Positions 1 to 7,483 of a stretch of 64,000 bases of DNA are shown piece by piece. The stretch covers positions 175,533 to 239,532 of the forward strand of contig JAWKZI010000004.1 in assembly GCA_041396045.1 (NCBI GenBank), read 5' to 3'. Source of the stretch: SHZI01 sp041396045 (GTDB taxonomy: Bacteria > Pseudomonadota > Gammaproteobacteria > Steroidobacterales > GCA-2729495). The translations under genes were made by a program, and so were the position numbers. Each line of letters starts with the position of its first letter. The first letter of the stretch is position 1. The notes beneath the pieces are model-generated. The model searched no databases. It was not told the origin of the DNA and was given only the letters and a program-made list of their open reading frames with translations.

Positions 1-1030
1 TGGGCGTGGTCCCCGACCACCGGCGGAAGGCGTGCGTGAACGCGCTGGGGTCGGCGTAGTGGAGGCTTTGTGAGATCGCGATGACCGACATCGCGGTGTC
101 GGCAAGGAGTTGGCGCGCCACTTCATAGCGGATCTCGTCACTCAGCGTTTTGAATGCAAGTCCAAAGGGCTGCAGTTGGCGGTCCAGGGTGCGCCGGTGC
201 ATGTTCAGCTCGGCGGCAACGGATTTCATGGTACAGGTACCAGCCAACAACTGCCGGCGCACCACACGCCGCACCTGTGCGACCAGATCGCCCGTTTCAC
301 TGGCCTCCAGTGCGCGGGCCTTTGCTTCAAGGTTGTGCAATCTGTCAGCGTCCGCAGTGACCAGTGGCGCATCGAGCCAGGCACGCTCGAACACTACTGC
401 GGATTGCTCCACATCGAAGCGCAAGGGTGCCTTGAGGATCTGGGCATAGGGTTGGATGTCGGCCGGACGGCTGCGCGAAAGCAGGATTTCGTGCGGCCGC
501 CACTTGTGGCCGCACAATGCGCGCAGCACGCTGCAGGATACAGCCAGAACGTTGTCGCCAAGCACTTCGGTACGTTCAACGCCCGGTTCGTAAACCATAT
601 AGCTGAAGCTGGCGAACTGGCTGGTTTCAGACAGCGTCAGCAACCCGCCCCCGTCTGCGAGGGTCATGAATCGGCACATCAGTTGGAGTGCAGCACGCAC
701 ATCTGCGGCGGACTTCATCAATTCGCCGACGATGCCGTATGCCTCCAGTGGGGTCGCATCGCCCATCAGCAGGCCAAAGTGCGGGCATCCGGTGCGGTCT
801 GCGCAAAGGCCAAGCAGGCGGGTGCCTTCCCTGAAGGGAATCAGGTTGTCGGGATGCTCGAACAGGCCAATCGGCAATCCGGATTCAGTCAGCAAGCTGT
901 CCAGGCTCACCTCGAATTGCTTCAGCAGCGGCGCCAGCGCCATTGTCGATGCGACGCGGTCATAGCCGCCCGGCACTACGCCGGTCGCGCGTGTGATCGG
1001 CGGCGGTGGGCTGATCCCAATCATTGACAT
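1..1030 (-). CDS. AraC-family transcriptional regulator (3' end cut by window edge)
   Basis: Reading the minus strand from the ATG at 1030 gives about 343 codons without a stop up to the window edge. The N-terminal ~200 residues resemble the ligand-binding domain of ArgR/OruR-type AraC regulators. The C-terminal part (RRQLLAGTCTMKSVAAELN, then LSDEIRYEVARQLL and SLHYADPSAFTHAFRRWSG) is the double helix-turn-helix of the AraC family, so only the last few residues are missing. A second ATG lies two codons in (1024); neither has a strong ribosome site. The gene diverges from the exported-protein run starting at 1218, so regulation of that run is a reasonable inference. A long plus-strand reading frame over the same bases (110-1027) is its antisense shadow. 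Confidence 0.85.
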   Translation of the reverse strand, partial: MSMIGISPPPPITRATGVVPGGYDRVASTMALAPLLKQFEVSLDSLLTESGLPIGLFEHPDNLIPFREGTRLLGLCADRTGCPHFGLLMGDATPLEAYGIVGELMKSAADVRAALQLMCRFMTLADGGGLLTLSETSQFASFSYMVYEPGVERTEVLGDNVLAVSCSVLRALCGHKWRPHEILLSRSRPADIQPYAQILKAPLRFDVEQSAVVFERAWLDAPLVTADADRLHNLEAKARALEASETGDLVAQVRRVVRRQLLAGTCTMKSVAAELNMHRRTLDRQLQPFGLAFKTLSDEIRYEVARQLLADTAMSVIAISQSLHYADPSAFTHAFRRWSGTTP

Positions 1031-1050
1031 CCAAAACACCTGAATCGAAA

Positions 1051-1078
1051 GCCCGGAATGCCACCTGGCATTCCGGGC
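1051..1078. promoter_or_regulatory. Perfect 13-bp inverted repeat between divergent genes
   Basis: Arms gcccggaatgcca (1051-1063) and tggcattccgggc (1066-1078) are separated by only two bases. The element sits 20 bp upstream of the AraC-type start at 1030 and 140 bp upstream of the DUF1254 gene. There is no T-tract on either side. It could be an operator or a leader hairpin of the regulator gene; which cannot be told from sequence. Confidence 0.5.
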
Positions 1079-1217
1079 CCACGCAATGTGTCACAAATAA
1101 ACAAGTGAACGCAATTGCCTGCGGGGTATAACTCGCCGTTGCCGCAGGCGGCGTGGCTGGCCGACGACTCGCGGAATGCAACACGCGGCGGATCATTGAT
1201 TACAAGGGGAAGAGACC

Positions 1218-2732
1218 ATGAGAACCACAACAGTTCTGGCCACTGCGCTTGCCTGTGTACTGGCGGCAGGTATCGCAGCGGCGCAGGACGCGCCGAAGAT
1301 GAAGATGACCACGCCGATCCCGGCGGAGATCACCACCCCCGATACCGTGGAAACACGCATCGGCACCTTGAGGTTCAACGACGGCTTCCCGACCGACGAA
1401 ACGGTGCAGAAGGTCTACGACAACCTCGCCTTCCAGCGAGGCGTTGATGCATTCCTCACCGCATTGCCTGGCGGCTCGGCTGAAGCTTTCCGCCAGGGTC
1501 TCGCCAGCATCGGCGTGAACAACAACCAGTCGGTGGCGATCTTTGAGGACCTGATGAACTCCAGGTCGCTCTTCCTCACCGGCAATACCGAAAGCATCTA
1601 CAGCCTGGCGTGGGTGGACCTGAAGGATGGCCCGCTCGTGTTCGAAGTGCCGGCGGATGTCCTCGGGTTCATCGACGACCATTGGTTCCAGTACGTAACG
1701 GACTTTGGCCGGGTCGGCCCCGACAAGGGCCAGGGTGGCAAATACCTGCTGCTGCCACCCGGCTACAAGGGTGACGTGCCGAAGGGCTATTTCGTGGTTC
1801 GTTCCAGGACTTACGGCAACTTGCTCTTCTGGCGCGGCTTCTCCAAGGATGGCAGCACGAAGCCAGCCGTGGAGTCGATCAAGAAGTACGCCAAGGTCTA
1901 TCGCCTGAAGGACGCCGGCAATCCGCCGCCGATGAAGTTCGTCAATGCGTCCAACAAGGTCTTCAACACCATCGGCGCCAACACCTACAAGTTCTACGAG
2001 GACATCGACAAGGTTGTACAGCACGAGCCCAATGAGGCCTTCAGCCCGGAAGTCCTGGGCCAGTTGGCCGCTCTCGGCATCGAGAAGGGCAAGACCTTCA
2101 ATCCAGACGCGCGGATGAAGAAGATCCTTACCGAAGCGGCGGCCGTCGGCAATGCCACCGCACGCACCCTGGTCTTCAAGTACCCCGACCCGAGTGTCTT
2201 TTTCTATCCGGACAGTGCGTGGTTCACCGGTTTCTTCGGCGGCAACTATCAGTTCCAGTCCCAGCCGGGCGTGAGCAACACCGACGCCATGGTCCATTTC
2301 ATCTACTACGCCACCGGCATCACGCCGGCGATGGCGTTGAAACTGGTCGGCCAGGGCTCGCAGTACGCGGCCGCGGTGACCGATTCCAACGGCAAGCGGC
2401 TGGAAGGCGGAACGACCTACAAGCTGCACCTGCCGCCGAATATCCCGGCGAAGGACTTCTGGTCATTCACGGTCTACGACAACCAGACCCGCTCCATGCT
2501 GCAAACCGATCAGCCTTATCCGAGTATCGGCAACGAGAAAAAGGGCGTGGTGTCTAACGCCGACGGCTCGGTCGATGTCTGGTTCGGGCCGAGCGCGCCC
2601 AAGGGCCACGAGTCCAACTGGGTACAAACCGTGCCCGGCAAGGGCTGGAACGTGGTGATGCGGCTGTACGGACCGGAAGAGGCCTGGTTCAACAAGACCT
2701 GGCGGCCGGGCGAGATGGTGCCGGTCGTGTAA
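1218..2732 (+). CDS. Exported DUF1254/DUF1214 domain protein
   Basis: The 504-residue protein has a cleavable signal peptide (hydrophobic residues 5-20, cut near AAAQD), so it should be periplasmic. The DUF1254 region follows (about residues 60-190, with NTESIYSLAWVDL and the RTYGNLLFWRG stretch), then the DUF1214 region near the C-terminus (FWSFTVYDNQTRSMLQT, later KGWNVVMRLYGPEEAWF). The biochemical role of this family is not established. The start is supported by a purine-rich site (aggggaagag) just before the ATG. A paralogue of nearly the same length follows 81 bp downstream, suggesting duplication and joint expression. Confidence 0.88.
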   Translation: MRTTTVLATALACVLAAGIAAAQDAPKMKMTTPIPAEITTPDTVETRIGTLRFNDGFPTDETVQKVYDNLAFQRGVDAFLTALPGGSAEAFRQGLASIGVNNNQSVAIFEDLMNSRSLFLTGNTESIYSLAWVDLKDGPLVFEVPADVLGFIDDHWFQYVTDFGRVGPDKGQGGKYLLLPPGYKGDVPKGYFVVRSRTYGNLLFWRGFSKDGSTKPAVESIKKYAKVYRLKDAGNPPPMKFVNASNKVFNTIGANTYKFYEDIDKVVQHEPNEAFSPEVLGQLAALGIEKGKTFNPDARMKKILTEAAAVGNATARTLVFKYPDPSVFFYPDSAWFTGFFGGNYQFQSQPGVSNTDAMVHFIYYATGITPAMALKLVGQGSQYAAAVTDSNGKRLEGGTTYKLHLPPNIPAKDFWSFTVYDNQTRSMLQTDQPYPSIGNEKKGVVSNADGSVDVWFGPSAPKGHESNWVQTVPGKGWNVVMRLYGPEEAWFNKTWRPGEMVPVV

Positions 2733-2750
2733 CCGGACTAACCTTCGGGC

Positions 2751-2780
2751 CGGGCCCGTATTTGGATCGATGCGGGCCCG
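2751..2780 (+). terminator. Hairpin between the two DUF1254 genes
   Basis: Two copies of the self-complementary octamer cgggcccg (2751-2758 and 2773-2780) lie 19 bp after the first DUF1254 stop. They can pair with each other or fold separately. No T-tract follows, so it may be an attenuating or RNA-protecting hairpin rather than a classical terminator. Confidence 0.35.
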
Positions 2781-2813
2781 CGCCAAGCAGAACATGAACC
2801 CAGAGGAGTCATC

Positions 2814-4322
2814 ATGAGCAAGTTTCCCCACCCCACCCTCAAGTCAGCGACAGCCAGCCTTCTGGCAGTCCTTGCCTTGTCCGCCTGCAACAATCCGGCC
2901 GACACGTCCACCATGGCCACGGCCGACACCAAGGCAACCCACGCCACGACAACGTCCGCCACCGAGGCGGACGGCCTGACCACCGCGCAGTTCAAGGCGA
3001 TCGGCGAGGAAGGCTACATCTACGGCCTGCCTTTGGTCATGAACTACGCGATCATGAACGAATATGCCGTCGACAAGAATACGAGCCAGTACAAGGCACC
3101 GTTCAACCAGATCAAGAACGAGCCGCGCCTCTTCACCTACAAAGACACCGCGGTTCTCAGCCCGAACAGCGATACGCCGTACTCGCTGGCCTGGCTCGAC
3201 CTGCGTGCCGAACCTGTCGTGATCTCGGTCCCCGAGGTCGACAAGGGCCGTTACTACTCCGCACAACTGATCGACGGTAACGTCTACAACGTTGGCTACA
3301 TCGGCAGCCGTGCAACCGGCAACAAAGCAGGCTCCTATGCGGTTGTCGGCCCCGATTGGCACGGCGAAACGCCCGCGGGCGTCGGCAAGGTTTTCCATTC
3401 GACGACGCCGTTCATGCTCGTCGTTTTCCGCACCCAGCTGTTCAATGCCAAGGACATGCCCAACGTGGAAAAGATCCAGGCCGGATACAAGATCCAGACC
3501 CTGTCGGCATTCCAGGGCAAGCCCGCGCCAGCCGCGGCGCCGGAAATCGACTTCCTGCCCGCGACGTCGGCCGGAGTCAAAGACCACTTCTGGAGCTACC
3601 TCAGCGCCGCGCTCAATTACATACCGGAGTCCGCCAAAGACAAGGATATCCGCGCCAAACTGGCCAAGATCGGCGTGGGTCCCGGGAAGACCTTCGACAT
3701 GAACAGCTTTTCGCCAGAGCAACAGCAGGCGATAGCCGAGGGGATGAAGGCCGGCGACGCCAAGGTCAACGCGTTCGTAGCCGGGGGTGCCACCGACGTC
3801 AATGGCTGGCAGGTCGGATCGATGTGGGGCGACGGCGATTTCTACGACGGCGACTGGCTCAAGCGCGCCGGCGGCGCCAAGGCCGGGATCTACGGCAACG
3901 ACGCCGCCGAGGCAATGTACCTGCTGGGCCGGACCGATGCCAAAGGTCAGTCCCTGGATGGCAGCAAGCACAACTACACCCTCACCTTCCTGGCCGGTTC
4001 GTTGCCACCAGTCAATGCGTTCTGGTCGGTAACCATGTACTACGGTGACAGTCAGTTGCTGGTCGAAAACCCGATCAACCGTTATCTGGTCAATTCGCCG
4101 ATGTTGCCAGACATGAAAAAGAACTCCGACGGTTCGCTGACTATCTACATTCAGCATGAATCGCCCGGCAAGGACAAGGAGTCGAACTGGCTGCCAGCGC
4201 CTGACGGCCCGATCTACATGGCACTGCGCATGTACTGGCCCAAGCCGGCATCTGACGCCTCATCTGTACTGCCGCCTGGCAAGGGTACCTGGGGGCCCCC
4301 AGGTGTCGTGGCAGCAAAATGA
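2814..4322 (+). CDS. DUF1254/DUF1214 domain lipoprotein
   Basis: The 502-residue protein starts with a lipoprotein signal peptide: hydrophobic residues about 13-23, then lipobox LSAC with the cysteine near residue 24, followed by a low-complexity Ala/Thr linker. The DUF1254 part (EEGYIYGLPLVMNYAIMNEY, then SDTPYSLAWLDLRAEPV) and DUF1214 part (FWSVTMYYGDSQLLVENPI, MALRMYWPK) are complete, ending in the family-typical TWGPP tail. A strong ribosome site (agaggag) precedes the ATG. The frame stays open for 25 more codons after the TGA at 4320-4322, to a TAA at 4398-4400, so the gene may have lost or may read through a short C-terminal extension. Lipid anchoring contrasts with the soluble neighbour. 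Confidence 0.87.
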   Translation: MSKFPHPTLKSATASLLAVLALSACNNPADTSTMATADTKATHATTTSATEADGLTTAQFKAIGEEGYIYGLPLVMNYAIMNEYAVDKNTSQYKAPFNQIKNEPRLFTYKDTAVLSPNSDTPYSLAWLDLRAEPVVISVPEVDKGRYYSAQLIDGNVYNVGYIGSRATGNKAGSYAVVGPDWHGETPAGVGKVFHSTTPFMLVVFRTQLFNAKDMPNVEKIQAGYKIQTLSAFQGKPAPAAAPEIDFLPATSAGVKDHFWSYLSAALNYIPESAKDKDIRAKLAKIGVGPGKTFDMNSFSPEQQQAIAEGMKAGDAKVNAFVAGGATDVNGWQVGSMWGDGDFYDGDWLKRAGGAKAGIYGNDAAEAMYLLGRTDAKGQSLDGSKHNYTLTFLAGSLPPVNAFWSVTMYYGDSQLLVENPINRYLVNSPMLPDMKKNSDGSLTIYIQHESPGKDKESNWLPAPDGPIYMALRMYWPKPASDASSVLPPGKGTWGPPGVVAAK

Positions 4323-4421
4323 ACGGGAACTACCGCCATCAGCAACGACAAGCTCGCTGTCAACAAAGATGGCTCGGTCGAGATCGTACCGGTCAAGTAA
4401 CTGTCCCGACTTGTTGAACAA

Positions 4422-4453
4422 GCGGGCCGCCTTCCTTCCGGCGGGCGGCCCGC
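4422..4453 (+). terminator. Strong GC hairpin after the second DUF1254 gene
   Basis: Arms gcgggccgcc (4422-4431) and ggcggcccgc (4444-4453) form a perfect 10-bp stem with a pyrimidine-rich loop. It lies between the second DUF1254 gene and the HAD gene at 4505. No T-run follows, so it may only reduce read-through. Confidence 0.4.
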
Positions 4454-4504
4454 AATCTGCCTGCATCAAGTCATCACGAAGCCGGCTTCTGACGGAGACC
4501 ACTC

Positions 4505-5536
4505 ATGTTTGCAAAGATCCGGACTATCCGCCGCGGCATGACCGCAATTGCCATTGCCGGACTTCTGGCATTGGCGACGGTATTGCCAGCAGTGGCCGCG
4601 ACCAGCACCGATCCGCTGGCGTCCTGGAACGACGGCGCGACCAAGCACGCCATGATCTCCTTCGTCGAAAAGGTAAGCGACCCGAGCAGCAAGGACTTCG
4701 TGCCACCGCAAAAGCGTATTGCGGTATTCGACAATGACGGGACGCTGTGGGTTGAACAGCCGATGTACACCCAGGTGGCTTTTGCACTTGACCGGGTGAA
4801 AGCCCTGGCCCCCGATCACCCCGAATGGCTGCAGAACCCCGCGCTCAAGGCGGCAATCGAGGGCAATACGACAGCCCTGCTGGCTTCAGGTTACGACGGC
4901 ATCCTCGAACTGATGGCCGTGACCCATGCCGGCACGACACCCGCCGTGTTTGAGAAGATCGTGACGGACTGGATCGCAACGGCCGAGCATCCCCGCTTCA
5001 AACGGAAATATACCGACCTGGCCTATCAGCCGATGCTCGAGTTACTTCACTACATGCGAGCCAACGGTTTCAGCACCTACATCGTGTCAGGCGGCGGCGT
5101 TGAGTTCATGCGGCCGTGGGCACAGCAGGTCTACGGCATCCCGCCGCAGAACGTCGTTGGTTCGAGCCTCAAGACCAGATTCGAGATCATCGACGGCAAG
5201 CCGACGCTCGTGCGTCTGCCCGAACTGGGGTTTATCAACGATGAAGGCGGCAAGCCGGTCGGCATCAACCTGCACATCGGCCAGCGTCCGATCGCGGCCT
5301 TCGGCAATTCCGACGGCGACCTGCAGATGCTGCAATGGACGACCGCAGGCGACGGCCCACGTCTGGGCGCGATCGTTCGCCATACCGATGCCGCGCGTGA
5401 ATATTCCTACGATCGGAAGTCATCGGTCGGCACACTGGACAAGGCACTCGATGCCGCGCCGGCTAATGGCTGGGTCGTCATCGACATGCAGAAGGACTGG
5501 AAGACCGTTTTTCCGCCGGCCATTAGCGTTGATTAA
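4505..5536 (+). CDS. Secreted HAD-superfamily phosphatase
   Basis: The 343-residue protein has an N-terminal signal sequence (about residues 13-31, cleaved after VAA). HAD motif I is FDNDGT with Asp76 as nucleophile and Asp78 as acid/base; motif II is in TYIVSGGG; motif IV is GNSDGD. Together these make a phosphotransferase-type HAD hydrolase (HAD_2/phosphoserine phosphatase-like fold) exported to the periplasm. The substrate is unknown. It is transcribed with the DUF1254 genes upstream and the sulfatase downstream, and a paralogue with the same architecture lies on the other strand at 9922-10932. Periplasmic recovery of phosphate or release of phosphorylated organics is inferred. Confidence 0.85.
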   Translation: MFAKIRTIRRGMTAIAIAGLLALATVLPAVAATSTDPLASWNDGATKHAMISFVEKVSDPSSKDFVPPQKRIAVFDNDGTLWVEQPMYTQVAFALDRVKALAPDHPEWLQNPALKAAIEGNTTALLASGYDGILELMAVTHAGTTPAVFEKIVTDWIATAEHPRFKRKYTDLAYQPMLELLHYMRANGFSTYIVSGGGVEFMRPWAQQVYGIPPQNVVGSSLKTRFEIIDGKPTLVRLPELGFINDEGGKPVGINLHIGQRPIAAFGNSDGDLQMLQWTTAGDGPRLGAIVRHTDAAREYSYDRKSSVGTLDKALDAAPANGWVVIDMQKDWKTVFPPAISVD

Positions 5537-5616
5537 ACGACGGACACAGGGGCCGCTAAAGCGCTTTGTAGTGGGAGCGTGACAAATAATCGCTATCATT
5601 CGCCTGTCGGGACAGC

Positions 5617-5643
5617 TTACAATCACGAGATAAGAAATTATAC
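5617..5643 (+). promoter_or_regulatory. Possible sigma-70 promoter upstream of the sulfatase gene
   Basis: In the AT-rich 157-bp gap before the sulfatase, ttacaa (5617-5622) and ttatac (5638-5643) resemble -35 and -10 hexamers, but the 15-bp spacing is short. A separate promoter here would fit the weak link with the upstream HAD gene. Confidence 0.25.
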
Positions 5644-5693
5644 GAACGACAATACCTGTACTAACTTCTCGTCAGCCTGAGGGCAATAACAAA

Positions 5694-7361
5694 ATGAGCT
5701 GCAAGACACTGATGAATTTCATCGTGGTGACCATGCTGTTTGCATGTGGCTCGGCCTACGCCACCGACAAACCCAATATCCTGTTGATCATTTCCGACGA
5801 TACCGGCTTTGGTGACCTCGGTCCCTACGGCGGCGGTGTCGGGCGCGGCATGCCCACTCCAAATATCGACAAACTTGCTGACGAGGGGATGACCTTCTTC
5901 TCGTTCTACGCCCAGCCCAGTTGCACGCCGGGCCGCGCTGCCATGCAGACCGGGCGCATCCCGAACCGCAGCGGCATGACCACCGTGGCATTTCAGGGCC
6001 AGGGCGGCGGCCTGCCGGCAGCCGAGTGGACGCTGGCCTCGGTGCTCAAGAAGGGTGGCTACAGCACCTATTTCACCGGTAAATGGCACCTTGGCGAGGC
6101 GGACTACGCATTGCCCAACGCGCAGGGCTATGACGTGATGAAGTACGTCGGCATCTACCATCTGAATGCCTATACCTACGGCGATCCAACCTTCTTCCCC
6201 GACATGGATCCTGAACTGCGGACCTTATTCAATCAGGTCACCAAGGGCTCGATTTCCGGCAAGGCTGGCGAGAAGCCGGTCGAAGACTTCAAGATCAACG
6301 GGCAGTATGTCAACGAGCCCGGCAAGAATGTCACCTTGAAAGGTGTCAACTACCCGAATGGCGTCGTCGGCATACCGTACTTTGATGGCTATGTAGAGAA
6401 AGCAGCCCTGGAATTCCTCGACGACGCAGCAAAGGACACCAGCACGCCGTTCTTCATCAATGTCAACTTCATGAAGGTGCACCAGCCGAACATGCCGGCA
6501 CCGGAATTCGAGGGCAAGTCGCCGGACAAGAGCAAGTATGCCGACTCCATCGTCGAGCTTGATACACGCATCGGCCGCATCATGGCCAAGCTGAAGGCAC
6601 TTGGTCTGGACAAGAACACCCTCGTGTTCTACACCACCGACAACGGCGCCTGGCAGGACGTCTACCCTGACGCAGGCTATACGCCTTTCCGCGGCACCAA
6701 GGGCACGGTGCGCGAAGGTGGCAACCGGGTGCCGGCGATTGCCGTCATGCCCGGCAAGATCAAGGCCGGCGTCCGCAATCACGACATCGTTGGCGGCCTC
6801 GACTTCATGGCCACGTTCGCCGCGCTGGCGGGGGTGGATCTGCCAAAGAACGACCGGGAAGGCAAGCCGATCATCTTCGACAGCTACGATATGTCGCCAG
6901 TCCTGTTCGGTACCGGCAAGGACAAGCGGGACTCGTGGTTCTTCTTCACCGAGAACGAGCTTTCGCCAGGCGCGGCACGTCTGGGCAAGTACAAGGCGGT
7001 GTTCAACCTGCGCGGTGACGACGGCCAGGCCACGGGTGGCCTCGCCGTCGACAGCAATCTGGGCTGGAAGGGTGCTACGAAGTATGTAGCTACGGTGCCG
7101 CAGATCTTCAACCTGTGGGCTGATCCCCAGGAACGCTACGACCTCTTCATGAACAACTTCACGGAACGCACCTGGATGATGGTGCCCATCGGGCAGGCCA
7201 TCAACGAGTTGATGCAGACCTACGTGAAGTACCCGCCGCGGAAGTTGCAGAGCATGGGCTACGATGGTCCGATTGAGATCTCCAAGTACCAGAAGTTCGA
7301 GTACGTCCGCGAGATGCTGAAGAACGAAGGCGTCAACATTCAGTTGCCGACCGGCAACTAA
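5694..7361 (+). CDS. Secreted arylsulfatase (sulfatase family)
   Basis: The 555-residue protein begins with a signal peptide (cut after GSAYA). The sulfatase signature is explicit: metal-binding Asp35-Asp36 in ISDDTGFG, then the formylglycine motif C-T-P-G-R at 77-81, followed by TGRIPNRSG. TTDNGAW near residue 317 supplies further metal ligands. It should hydrolyse sulfate esters in the periplasm after conversion of Cys77 by a formylglycine-generating enzyme, which is not in this window. The length and the large middle domain fit arylsulfatase A-like members. The actual ester substrate is unknown. Its neighbours are two secreted phosphatases and an octaheme cytochrome. Confidence 0.92.
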   Translation: MSCKTLMNFIVVTMLFACGSAYATDKPNILLIISDDTGFGDLGPYGGGVGRGMPTPNIDKLADEGMTFFSFYAQPSCTPGRAAMQTGRIPNRSGMTTVAFQGQGGGLPAAEWTLASVLKKGGYSTYFTGKWHLGEADYALPNAQGYDVMKYVGIYHLNAYTYGDPTFFPDMDPELRTLFNQVTKGSISGKAGEKPVEDFKINGQYVNEPGKNVTLKGVNYPNGVVGIPYFDGYVEKAALEFLDDAAKDTSTPFFINVNFMKVHQPNMPAPEFEGKSPDKSKYADSIVELDTRIGRIMAKLKALGLDKNTLVFYTTDNGAWQDVYPDAGYTPFRGTKGTVREGGNRVPAIAVMPGKIKAGVRNHDIVGGLDFMATFAALAGVDLPKNDREGKPIIFDSYDMSPVLFGTGKDKRDSWFFFTENELSPGAARLGKYKAVFNLRGDDGQATGGLAVDSNLGWKGATKYVATVPQIFNLWADPQERYDLFMNNFTERTWMMVPIGQAINELMQTYVKYPPRKLQSMGYDGPIEISKYQKFEYVREMLKNEGVNIQLPTGN

Positions 7362-7379
7362 AAGACCGTACCTGGCCAC

Positions 7380-7408
7380 GCGGCGCGGGTCCTGAAGACC
7401 CGCGCCGC
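7380..7408 (+). terminator. 12-bp perfect hairpin after the sulfatase gene
   Basis: gcggcgcgggtc (7380-7391) pairs exactly with gacccgcgccgc (7397-7408) around a 5-base loop, 18 bp after the sulfatase stop. No T-tract is present. Similar perfect hairpins follow several genes in this window. Confidence 0.5.
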
Positions 7409-7483
7409 GAATGGCTCCAGGCAGGAAAGCAATAAGCTGCCACGGCTATACTTGCAGGCCATCGCCCGGGGCAGACTTTCCAG

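Noticed and set aside
110..1027. 305-residue open frame on the plus strand
   Set aside because: It is antisense to the AraC-family gene, has no recognisable motifs, and the minus strand carries a clear AraC DNA-binding domain.
1200..2429. 409-residue minus-strand frame
   Set aside because: Antisense shadow of the first DUF1254 gene; composition typical of a GC-rich shadow frame, no motifs.
2844..4157. 437-residue minus-strand frame
   Set aside because: Antisense shadow of the DUF1254 lipoprotein gene.
6225..7379. 384-residue minus-strand frame
   Set aside because: Antisense shadow of the arylsulfatase, which has complete catalytic motifs.
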